Notes under the pieces: generated by a model
Database searches by the model: none
What the model saw: the letters and a program-made list of their open reading frames with translations, nothing else
What the model was told of the DNA's origin: nothing
Part shown: in pieces, positions 19,189 to 27,158 of the stretch
Numbering within the stretch: the first letter of the stretch is position 1
Layout of the letters: each line of letters starts with the position of its first letter
Source: Flavobacterium foetidum
GTDB taxonomy: Bacteria; Bacteroidota; Bacteroidia; Flavobacteriales; Flavobacteriaceae
Length of the DNA stretch: 64,000 bases
NCBI RefSeq assembly: GCF_004634245.1
Contig: NZ_SJTF01000006.1
Span: 62,001 to 126,000, forward strand
Direction of reading: 5' to 3'
Translations under genes and position numbers: made by a program

Positions 19189-19221
19189 AAAAGCCCTCAA
19201 TCTAAAGATTGAGGGCTTTTT
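19189..19221. terminator. Bidirectional terminator between rnhB and susD copy 2
   Basis: AAAAGCCCTCAATCT pairs perfectly with AGATTGAGGGCTTTT. It ends rnhB on the plus strand and susD copy 2 on the minus strand. Confidence 0.85.
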
Positions 19222-19240
19222 ACAATAATTATTTTTAATC

Positions 19241-20821
19241 CTACCAGTCTGGGTTTTGACCTAAACCTGGATTAGTATTCATTTCTAACTGTGGTAATGG
19301 CCACAAGAATCTACGATCAGATGCAGGAATTGCCGCAATCGGAGTAGTAATCGTATAAGGAGTACTTAATACGAACGCAGCCGCAGGAACTGAACCGTTA
19401 GCAACTTTTGCAGGAATACCATTAGTAGCTACTGAAGTGATTGGATCATTAATCAATCTATGAATATCTGTCCATCTACGTCCTTCCTGTAAAAACTCAA
19501 TTCTTCTTTCTTTAAGAATTAAAGCCACTAAATCAGCATTAGTTGCGTAAGAAGCAGTTGTATAAGATTGAGTTGCAGGATTAGCCAAAGATCGGTCTCT
19601 AACAGAGTTCAACAAAGTCAAAGCAGTTGCTAAATTTCCTAAACGAGCATTAGCCTCCGCCATATTCAACACAACTTCAGCATACCTGATAACTGGAGCT
19701 GCATCTGTTCTATTAGTAACATCAGTATATTTATTAGTATACTTAACACCTGAAGCAGTGTAAATAAACTTTCCATCTTCTCTACGCTTATCATCCGCAA
19801 GCCATTGTGCATCTCTCCAAAGAATTGGACTGATACATACTAAAGCTCTGTCTTTTAAGATAGGAGCCAAAGCACCATTAACAGTTGGATTAGAAATTGC
19901 TGAATGCTGAATAGAAAAAATAGATTCACTATTGCTTGGTGCGGTACCAGTAGTTCCTTGGAATGGAGCATAAGGGTCAACAGTTAAAGCAAAAGCGCCA
20001 TTTAATTTAGCACCTTCAACCAATACATTTGGCCAATCTCTTTTTTGAAGATAAAGTCTCGTTTTGAACGCAATTGCAGCCCATTTAGAAGCTCTTCCTA
20101 TAACTCTTGAAGAGAATGTAGCACTACTACCAGTAGTGATTAGAGCTTCAGCATCGTTTAAGTCTGCCAAAATTTTATCATAACATTCAGCAACTGTATT
20201 TCTTGGTTTTGCAGATTCTGAATTGATTTCTTCAAAGGTATTTACCCCTACTTCTCTGTAAGGCACACCAGGATGAGTTGCACCAGCTGTAAAGTGATAT
20301 GGTCTTGCAAAATAAGTAAGAAGCTCTAAGTGTGTTATAGCTCTTAAAAATTTACACTGTCCGATGTAATTATCACCTATTGCTTTAGTAATCACACCTT
20401 TTGATACAGCTTCATTAGTACCTTCAATCATAAGATTACATCTGTTGATCAATCTGTAACCGTCAACCCAGTAGTAAACGTTATTAGCAGTAGTTGGATC
20501 ATATGTACTTCTATATGTTAACTCATAAAAAGTTTGCATATTTACAACATCTTCTCCTCTAGTTTCTCCTTGCTCAACAAAGGCAGCTCCCCAGATATAT
20601 CCACGTCCACCGTTTGGACTTGTTGGAACAGCATTGTACTGTCCAACTGCGGCTGCATTGTAAACACCATTCATGTATGTTGCTATCAACGTAGGAGTTG
20701 TAAAAGCATCAGGACTTAGAATATTGTTGATTGGTTTTAAATCCACTATTTTTTCTTCTGTACAAGCACTCATCCCAAGCACCGCTGCAGAAAGCAAAAT
20801 TGTTTTTATTATATTTTTCAT
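19241..20821 (-). CDS. SusD/RagB-family nutrient-binding lipoprotein, copy 2
   Basis: A 526-residue paralogue of the upstream-numbered copy, with the same organisation: lipoprotein signal MKNIIKTILLSAAVLGMSAC (Cys20), T-E-E-K after the cysteine, TPR region YIGQCKFLRAITHLELLTYF and C-terminal RRIEFLQEGRRWTDIHRL. Many segments are identical to copy 1, for example EGTN/EGVN, FARPY and GVPYREVGVNT-type stretches. Differences cluster in loops such as the TGSSATFSSRVIGRA insertion near residues 236-250. It follows susC copy 2 by nine bases. The ligand is unknown and may differ slightly from that of copy 1. Confidence 0.93.
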   Translation of the reverse strand: MKNIIKTILLSAAVLGMSACTEEKIVDLKPINNILSPDAFTTPTLIATYMNGVYNAAAVGQYNAVPTSPNGGRGYIWGAAFVEQGETRGEDVVNMQTFYELTYRSTYDPTTANNVYYWVDGYRLINRCNLMIEGTNEAVSKGVITKAIGDNYIGQCKFLRAITHLELLTYFARPYHFTAGATHPGVPYREVGVNTFEEINSESAKPRNTVAECYDKILADLNDAEALITTGSSATFSSRVIGRASKWAAIAFKTRLYLQKRDWPNVLVEGAKLNGAFALTVDPYAPFQGTTGTAPSNSESIFSIQHSAISNPTVNGALAPILKDRALVCISPILWRDAQWLADDKRREDGKFIYTASGVKYTNKYTDVTNRTDAAPVIRYAEVVLNMAEANARLGNLATALTLLNSVRDRSLANPATQSYTTASYATNADLVALILKERRIEFLQEGRRWTDIHRLINDPITSVATNGIPAKVANGSVPAAAFVLSTPYTITTPIAAIPASDRRFLWPLPQLEMNTNPGLGQNPDW

Positions 20822-20830
20822 ATGTCTTTA

Positions 20831-23800
20831 TTATAAACTTACATTTAATCCTACAGATATTACTTTAGCACGTGGAGTACCATTAATATCTACTCCAGAT
20901 GTTTCCATTTCAGGATTTAAACCTTTATAGTCTGAAATTAACCAGATATTTTGTCCCTGAACAAAAAGTCTGAAACTATCCACGCCTATTTTATCTAGTA
21001 ACATTTTAGGCAATGTATACCCTAAACTAATGTTATCAAGTGAGATAAAATCACCTTTTTCTACGAAACGTGTACTAGCACTTCCAGAAAGGTTAGTAAA
21101 TGTATTTGAACTTGCATATAATTTTGGTGTCCATCCGTCTCCAGGATTATCAGCACTTTGCCATCTTCCTAAAATCTCAGTTCCGTTGTTGTTAAAGTTT
21201 TGGTTCATTAACTCTCTTCTAGTTGAGTTGAAAATTTTGTTTCCACCACTAAATCTGAACATAAATCCAAGATCAAAGTTTTTGTATTTCATATTAGATG
21301 AAAATGAACCATAATATGTTGGCAATGTGTTTCCTAATATAGTTTTATCAGCAGTTGTTAAAGTTGCAGTTGTCCCCACATTAGCTGGATTAGCAGGGTC
21401 GTATACAGCATAAGTTTGCGTATTAATATTACCTTGTACTAAACTACCGTTTGCTTTGTAATAAACTGGGTTACCATTTGCAGGGTTAACTCCCCAATAT
21501 CTGAAACCATATAAAGAATTGATCGATTCACCTTCAGCAATAATGATATTTGGAGCAATGTTTGTATCTGTAGAAGATCCACCTACGATAGCTTGTCCTT
21601 GATATAAAGTAGTAACTTTATTCTTAGTAAGCGTTAAGTTAGATGCAAGATCCCAAGAGAAGTTTGCGTTGTTGATTGCTTTAAAGCTAACTGCGAACTC
21701 ATATCCTTGGTTATACATTTTACCAACGTTTTGGTTGATTGTATTGTTAGGAATACCAATAGAAGGAGGAGTTGGAGCAGCAAGAACTAAATTATCAATA
21801 TCGTTTTTGAAATAGTCAAATGCTAAAGTCAAACGATTATTCAAGAATCCAAAATCCACACCAAAGTCAACTTTTGTAGAAGTTTCCCACTGCAATAACG
21901 GATTTGAGAACTGATAGTAACCAATACCGTTTGAAGTAGCATATGGAGAACCAATTGTAAGATCTTTTGAAGGATAAGCAGCTCCATTTAATACATCAAC
22001 ATTACCAACTTCTGAATAAGAACCTCTTAATTTGAAATCAGAAACTACGTTGCTGATTCCTTCCATGAAACTTTCTTTAGAAACTGTCCAACCTGCAGAA
22101 ACTCCAGGGAAGTTATGGTATCTAACATCTTTCTCAAATTGAGAAATTCCGTCACGTCTAAGAGAAGCTTGTAAGAAATATTTCTCTTTAAAGTTATAAG
22201 TAAAACGCCCTAAGTAAGAGATAATACCTTTTTCAGAAATACCACCACCTGTATCTTTAGTATTAAAACTATTTGTTACAAGGTTTTCATCAAAGAAATC
22301 ACTGATAATATCACTTCCTTGACCCCATAATAATTGGTCTCTAGATTTTTGATATTCCATAACTCCTGTTAAACCAATATTATGATCTTCAGCAAAAGTA
22401 TGCTTGTAGTTCAAGATATTTTGCCAGTTCCATCTTAAAAGATTTCTGTTTTCTTGGTATGCGATACCGTTTGAAGTACGTCCATCTCCATGAACAGGAT
22501 TCCAGTATTGGAAACCGTCTGTTGATGCATTATCAGCACTTACTTGTAATTTATAACTCAAATCAGAAGTAATTTTTGCATTTGCGTAAGCACTAGCAAT
22601 AATTCTTGTTGTTTTTGATTTGTATTTGTTGTGATCAAGAGCGTAAATAATATTAGTAATATTATCTCCTGCTTCAGCTAAGTTGTCCCATCTACCAACT
22701 GTTGCGTTGTTAGGAGAAAGGTTATATCCAGTTGGATCTGCAGGATCATATATAGGGATATTTGGAAGCTGTCTGATTGTATTAAAGATGTTTCCAGAAA
22801 GACCACTAGCATTGCTGTTCAATCCGCTATATTCCGTTCTGCTTAGAGCTACGTTAGTACCAACACTTAACCATTTGTTGATATCTTGGTCAATGTTTGC
22901 TCTAATAGAATACTTTTTCATACTATTAGAAAGGTTGATCCCTTCCATATCAGAAAGACCTAAAGACAAATAGTATTTAGTTTTTTCTGAACCTCCGCTG
23001 AAATTAAGGTTGTGCGTCATTTGAGGAGCATTTCTTAAAACTGCAGACTGCCAGTCTGTATTGAAAGTACTACCTGCTGCCCACGGAGTAGCTCCAGCAT
23101 TTGCTCTTTTCTCATTAGAGATTGTAATAAAGTCAGGAGTTTGTAACAAATCATATTTTTTAGCTGCACTAGCAACACCAAAAACACTTGAGTAAGCAAC
23201 TTTCAAAGTACCTTTTTTACCGCTCTTAGTTGTAATCAAGATTACACCGTTTGCAGCTCTAGAACCATAAATAGCCGTTGCAGCTCCATCTTTTAATACA
23301 TCAAAAGATTCGATGTCTTCTGGGTTAATATCAGCTAAACCGTTAGTTGCTGAAACCCCTCCAATATCACCAGAATAAATTGGAATACCATCTACTACAA
23401 TTAATGGCTCTGTACTACCAGAAATAGACCCAATACCTCTAATTCTAATTTTTGGAGCAGCACCAAGAAGGCCCGTGTTAGTCAATACTTGAACCCCAGT
23501 CGCTCTACCTGCTAAAACACCCTCGAAAGATGGAGTTACCAAGTTAGAAATGTCTTTTCCTGCGATTTTAGCAATAGACCCTGTTACTTCTTTTCTTTTC
23601 TGAACACCGTAACCAACAACTACTACCTCATTCATTAACTGAGCTTCAGATTCTAAAACCACATTAACAGAATTTGAAGTTCCAACAGTTACTTGTTTGT
23701 TTGACATACCAACGTATGAGAAAACTAAAACATCTCCTGTTTTTGCTTTAATAGAGTAACTACCATCAAAATCTGTATGAGTAGTCGTTTTTGTTCCTTT

Positions 23801-23935
23801 TACCAGAACGTTCACACCTGGAATAGCACCTGTCTTATCAGATACCGTACCAGTTACAGTTCTCTCTTGAGCGAAAGAAAACTGCATAGATAACGCCATA
23901 AATAGCGTAAAAATCCATTTAAATTTTAATTTCAT
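20831..23935 (-). CDS. SusC/RagA-family TonB-dependent transporter, copy 2
   Basis: A 1034-residue transporter closely similar to copy 1 over its whole length. Signal peptide to about residue 22, regulatory-like domain (TVTGTVSDKTGAIPGVNVLV), plug with NEVVVVGYGVQKRKEVTG and GLADINPEDIESFDVLKDG, barrel ending VISVGLNVSL. Identical stretches of many residues (for example YGSRAANGVILITTKSGKKGT) show recent common origin. Divergence is greater in extracellular-type segments, as expected if the two pairs bind different ligands. No STN domain. It is the first gene of its transcript, behind a 600-base non-coding region. Confidence 0.95.
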   Translation of the reverse strand: MKLKFKWIFTLFMALSMQFSFAQERTVTGTVSDKTGAIPGVNVLVKGTKTTTHTDFDGSYSIKAKTGDVLVFSYVGMSNKQVTVGTSNSVNVVLESEAQLMNEVVVVGYGVQKRKEVTGSIAKIAGKDISNLVTPSFEGVLAGRATGVQVLTNTGLLGAAPKIRIRGIGSISGSTEPLIVVDGIPIYSGDIGGVSATNGLADINPEDIESFDVLKDGAATAIYGSRAANGVILITTKSGKKGTLKVAYSSVFGVASAAKKYDLLQTPDFITISNEKRANAGATPWAAGSTFNTDWQSAVLRNAPQMTHNLNFSGGSEKTKYYLSLGLSDMEGINLSNSMKKYSIRANIDQDINKWLSVGTNVALSRTEYSGLNSNASGLSGNIFNTIRQLPNIPIYDPADPTGYNLSPNNATVGRWDNLAEAGDNITNIIYALDHNKYKSKTTRIIASAYANAKITSDLSYKLQVSADNASTDGFQYWNPVHGDGRTSNGIAYQENRNLLRWNWQNILNYKHTFAEDHNIGLTGVMEYQKSRDQLLWGQGSDIISDFFDENLVTNSFNTKDTGGGISEKGIISYLGRFTYNFKEKYFLQASLRRDGISQFEKDVRYHNFPGVSAGWTVSKESFMEGISNVVSDFKLRGSYSEVGNVDVLNGAAYPSKDLTIGSPYATSNGIGYYQFSNPLLQWETSTKVDFGVDFGFLNNRLTLAFDYFKNDIDNLVLAAPTPPSIGIPNNTINQNVGKMYNQGYEFAVSFKAINNANFSWDLASNLTLTKNKVTTLYQGQAIVGGSSTDTNIAPNIIIAEGESINSLYGFRYWGVNPANGNPVYYKANGSLVQGNINTQTYAVYDPANPANVGTTATLTTADKTILGNTLPTYYGSFSSNMKYKNFDLGFMFRFSGGNKIFNSTRRELMNQNFNNNGTEILGRWQSADNPGDGWTPKLYASSNTFTNLSGSASTRFVEKGDFISLDNISLGYTLPKMLLDKIGVDSFRLFVQGQNIWLISDYKGLNPEMETSGVDINGTPRAKVISVGLNVSL

Positions 23936-24540
23936 TTTAATTTATTTTGAATTAGTAGATGGCAAACATCTTAATTATTTCTTAAAATAACAAACATTTT
24001 TGAAGATAAAAGTTGTAATTCTTTAATAACACTTTAACAGTTGATTACTAAATCGTAATTTTTAAAGCCTAAAAAAACATATTTCATAAAAATAAGCCGT
24101 TATTTCTATTATATCGTAATTTCGTGCTTTAACAGGCTTTTAGACCACTTTTGCAACAAATTGAGGACTAATTAAAAAGTTGTCGTAGAATTTAACAAAA
24201 CCATAAAATATATTTTAATTTTTGAATTATTCGTAAAATTTAAGTGATTTCGAAAAAGAAAAATGCTTTTAAAATTAATCTTAAACGAGAAAACGAAAAA
24301 ATCTTCAAAAATTTATCAAAATTAGACAAAAGTATTATTTTCACTAGTATTTACCTACTAAAACCAAACTTAATCTTGGCTATTTTATACAGTATTTTAT
24401 GAATAAAAAAATATTTAAGCCTAATAAAAACGCCAGTTGAGCAAAAAAATTAACCTAAACGCAATAATTTTATAATTTAAACGTTAACTAGAATTCTCAA
24501 AATACCTCTTTTAAAATTTTTTATCTATTAATAAATAGCA
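23936..24540. other. Long AT-rich spacer upstream of susC copy 2
   Basis: About 600 bases without a credible gene on either strand. It is very AT-rich. A TAATTTTG (reverse strand, near 24318-24325) matches the -7 pattern, but I find no -33 element at the right distance and it lies far from the start. The region must contain the susC copy 2 promoter. No riboswitch or tRNA was recognised. Confidence 0.5.
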
Positions 24541-24578
24541 AAAAAAACCGGAAAAGTTATTAGGACTAACTTTTCCGG
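24541..24578 (-). terminator. Terminator after lipB
   Basis: On the reverse strand CCGGAAAAGTTA pairs perfectly with TAACTTTTCCGG around a seven-base loop and is followed by seven T (24541-24547). It lies 23 bases after the lipB stop. Confidence 0.88.
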
Positions 24579-24601
24579 CATGATAACCTTTCTAATTTCT
24601 T

Positions 24602-25300
24602 TTAAACAAAATCTGCTTCAAACAAGTTTGAAAGATGTTTCAAGATTTTTTCTTTTACCTCAGATTCGTTTACCTTTTCAACACCAATTTCTACATTTAG
24701 AGAAGTAACTCCCTTTCCGCGGATTCCACACGGAATAATGTTGTCAAAATATCCCAAATCTACATTTACATTTAACGCAAAGCCGTGCATGGTTACCCAG
24801 CGCGAAGCTCGAACGCCCATCGCACATATTTTCCGCGCAAACGGAGTTCCAACATCGAGCCACACTCCTGTTTCGCCCTCACTTCTGCCACTTTTTAGAC
24901 CGTACTCTTCTAAAGTAAGAATAATAGATTCTTCGAGGTAGCGAAGATATTTGTGAATATCTGTAAAGAAATTTTCCAAATCTAAAATCGGATACCCTAC
25001 AATTTGTCCTGGCCCGTGATACGTTATATCACCTCCTCGATTTATTTTATAGAACGAAGCTCCTTTGGCTTCGAGCTGTTTTTCATTTAATAATAAATTC
25101 TCAAAATCGCCGCTTTTCCCCAAAGTATAAACATGCGGGTGCTCTACAAATAATAAATAATTTGGAGTTGGCAGATCAAGTTCTTCCCTTCTGTTTTTGA
25201 TTTTTAAATTGACTATGTCTTTAAATAATTCTTCCTGATATTCCCAAGTCGATTTATAGTCTTTATTACCCAGATCCTGAAGTTGGATTTTTTTGTTCAT
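24602..25300 (-). CDS. lipB: Octanoyltransferase LipB
   Basis: A 232-residue lipoyl(octanoyl) transferase that moves octanoate from acyl carrier protein to lipoate-dependent enzymes, the first step of lipoate synthesis. The family motif RGGDITYHGPGQ is at residues 88-99. The catalytic pair is Lys157 (FARKICAMG) and Cys191 (IIPCGIRGKG). Length is normal. It is 5 bases downstream of a lipoprotein gene and followed by a strong terminator, so it is the last gene of an operon with the two lipoproteins. No lipA is in the window. Confidence 0.96.
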   Translation of the reverse strand: MNKKIQLQDLGNKDYKSTWEYQEELFKDIVNLKIKNRREELDLPTPNYLLFVEHPHVYTLGKSGDFENLLLNEKQLEAKGASFYKINRGGDITYHGPGQIVGYPILDLENFFTDIHKYLRYLEESIILTLEEYGLKSGRSEGETGVWLDVGTPFARKICAMGVRASRWVTMHGFALNVNVDLGYFDNIIPCGIRGKGVTSLNVEIGVEKVNESEVKEKILKHLSNLFEADFV

Positions 25301-25305
25301 TTTAA

Positions 25306-26058
25306 TTATTTTTCAAACTCAACATCGAAGTTGAGTTTGTCTGGATTCTCCATATAATCCGTAAAAGAGTATTGAATTGTAATTGATTTTCGGTCGTCGC
25401 TAAACAATGCATATGGATTAGAGACTTTCTTAATCTTTTTGGGAAAATTATACTTTACAATGTAACTAGATGACGCAAACATCATTTTGGTCATACCTGC
25501 TGTAGAATCTTTTTTAATTTCAGCCAGTTTCTGCTTATCTATTACCGCTTTTCTCGTAAATTTCTTTCCGTCGTAAGTATAACTTAGTTTACTATTATTG
25601 CTTCCAAAACCACTTCCCAACGGACTAGCATTGGCGCCGCCTTCTAATTTTTGAAGTGCACTTATAGTCTGTAAAATATCTTGTAATTCGTTTACATTTT
25701 TAAAATCTGTCGCAAAGTTCATTAAAAACTGCTTTTTTTCAGAACTCATTTTAGTGCTCACTACAAAATTCTCCAATTTTTTCAAGTCTTTTTGAGCTTC
25801 TGGAGACAATTTTGCGATACTGTCTTTTTTCTCTTCAAATAGTTGTTTAAAAGTAAATGTAGAGTCAATGTCTTTTTTAGCATCGGCTCCCATTTGGCTT
25901 CCTATTTGGTCGCCTGCCATTTCCATTAAAGCAGAACCGTCCATGTCTACAGAGAATTTTCCAGTTCCGTTTTCATTAATCGTAATATTTTCAGTGAAAG
26001 TACAACTCGTTAATGTTGCTATTAAAAAAGAAAAGCTTAGTAATTTATATAATTTCAT
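25306..26058 (-). CDS. Lipoprotein of unknown function, paralogue of the neighbouring lipoprotein
   Basis: A 250-residue lipoprotein. The signal peptide MKLYKLLSFSFLIATLTSC ends at Cys19, and this decides the start. An upstream in-frame ATG at 26076 would place extra charged residues before the signal. The mature protein starts with TENITINENGTGKFSVDMDG and has a central charged helical region. It ends with NFPKKIKKVSNPYALFSDD. The same TE.ITIN.(N/D)G(T/S)G and NFPKKIK.VSN blocks occur in the next gene, so the two are paralogues. I do not recognise a function. It is directly followed by lipB. Confidence 0.75.
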   Translation of the reverse strand: MKLYKLLSFSFLIATLTSCTFTENITINENGTGKFSVDMDGSALMEMAGDQIGSQMGADAKKDIDSTFTFKQLFEEKKDSIAKLSPEAQKDLKKLENFVVSTKMSSEKKQFLMNFATDFKNVNELQDILQTISALQKLEGGANASPLGSGFGSNNSKLSYTYDGKKFTRKAVIDKQKLAEIKKDSTAGMTKMMFASSSYIVKYNFPKKIKKVSNPYALFSDDRKSITIQYSFTDYMENPDKLNFDVEFEK

Positions 26059-26152
26059 AAGAGTACAATTTTTCATCAAAGATACGAAGTTTTTTAGGTT
26101 CTGAGATTCTAAGATTCTAAGTTACTGAGATGTCACGTTTTTGGCTTTTTTA

Positions 26153-26878
26153 TTATTCTAAAACTACTTCGAGATTTGTTATTTCCGGATTGCCTAAACA
26201 ATCTGACAATTTAAATTCTAATGTTAACGATTTTTTATCCGAATTGATTATAACTTTTGAATTGGAAACCGATTTTATCTTTTTTGGGAAATTATACCTT
26301 AATATATAAGATTGTTCCAGTTTTGAAGAACCATATTTTTTTTCAAAATTTTCAGATTGTTCTTTTGCCTTTTCTAATTCAAGATTATTTATAATTGAAA
26401 CCGAACGTTTAAAAGTTTTTCCATCAAAAGAATACCCAATCCTGAAATAATGTCTTTCCGCTGTTAAAGCATAATTATGTTGAATGTCTGAAGCATAATC
26501 TTCTGTTTTAAATAAATCTGGGATTTCTGAGACTTTATTAAAGTCAAGTTTGAACGAAGTTCTAAATTCTTTCTCAAAAGAACTTCTCTTTATATGTGTT
26601 TTTACATTCGCATATTTCTGGAATAATTGCTGCTCGTTTGGTTTATATTGCAAAAAATTTTCTTTGTATTTACTAATGTAATCCCTAAAAACATAGGTAG
26701 TATCCTGAAAAACATTTTCTTTTGAATATTCTTCGCCAGCCAATTGAATATAACTATTTTCTTCTCTAAACTGTTCTAGCTCTATACTACCGCTCCCATC
26801 AGGATTGATTGTAATGGTTTCGGTTATTTGACAGCTTGATGCTAAAATCAGAAGTAATACAATTAATAAATATTTCAT
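26153..26878 (-). CDS. Lipoprotein of unknown function, second paralogue
   Basis: A 241-residue lipoprotein with signal MKYLLIVLLLILASSC (Cys16). The mature part begins ITETITINPDGSGSIELEQF and ends with YNFPKKIKSVSNSKVIINSDKKS-type sequence, matching its downstream neighbour. It is probably exported to the periplasmic face of an envelope membrane. The conserved start (TINPDGSG) suggests a beta-strand domain, otherwise nothing is recognised. A 94-base gap with short degenerate repeats separates it from its paralogue. Confidence 0.72.
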   Translation of the reverse strand: MKYLLIVLLLILASSCQITETITINPDGSGSIELEQFREENSYIQLAGEEYSKENVFQDTTYVFRDYISKYKENFLQYKPNEQQLFQKYANVKTHIKRSSFEKEFRTSFKLDFNKVSEIPDLFKTEDYASDIQHNYALTAERHYFRIGYSFDGKTFKRSVSIINNLELEKAKEQSENFEKKYGSSKLEQSYILRYNFPKKIKSVSNSKVIINSDKKSLTLEFKLSDCLGNPEITNLEVVLE

Positions 26879-26979
26879 TTTTGGTAAAAGGTTTTGATTT
26901 TAAAAGATGCTAAGATAGCTAGTTTTACATTTAATTTTCTTACAATACAAAGTTCTTCTGAAAACTAAATCTTCTTATC

Positions 26980-27052
26980 TAGCCCCGATAGAAATGGAAA
27001 TCCTTTTATGCCGGCGTTCGGCATAAAAGATTGGAATGAATAGCGGGACTAA
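26980..27052. repeat. Palindromic dispersed-repeat-like element
   Basis: Outer arms TAGCCCCGATA (from 26980) and TAGCGGGACTA (27041-27051) pair imperfectly. Inside is GAAATGGAAATCC and a perfect 11-bp stem, CTTTTATGCCG (27003-27013) with CGGCATAAAAG (27019-27029). The GATAG...GGAAATCCTTTT core recurs at 49628-49660. It resembles REP-type extragenic palindromes of flavobacterial genomes. No transposase is attached. Confidence 0.6.
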
Positions 27053-27126
27053 AGGGGATTGAAACCCAACAAATTGCTGCTTCAAAAAATCTAAAACCTG
27101 CATTCTAAAATCTACATTCTTTTCTT

Positions 27127-27134
27127 TATCTTTG
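27127..27134 (+). promoter_or_regulatory. Candidate -7 element of lysS
   Basis: TATCTTTG matches TAnnTTTG and lies 24 bases before the lysS ATG. No TTG is found at the expected -33 spacing, so only the -7 half is supported. Confidence 0.45.
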
Positions 27135-27158
27135 CACACTTAAAAAAAATAGCATAAA

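Noticed and set aside
13505..23935. Polysaccharide utilisation locus
   Set aside because: Only SusC and SusD are present. No carbohydrate-active enzyme, hybrid two-component regulator or sigma/anti-sigma gene is near, so the substrate class is open.
23936..24540. Riboswitch or small RNA in the long spacer before susC copy 2
   Set aside because: The sequence is AT-rich without stable stems or known aptamer motifs.
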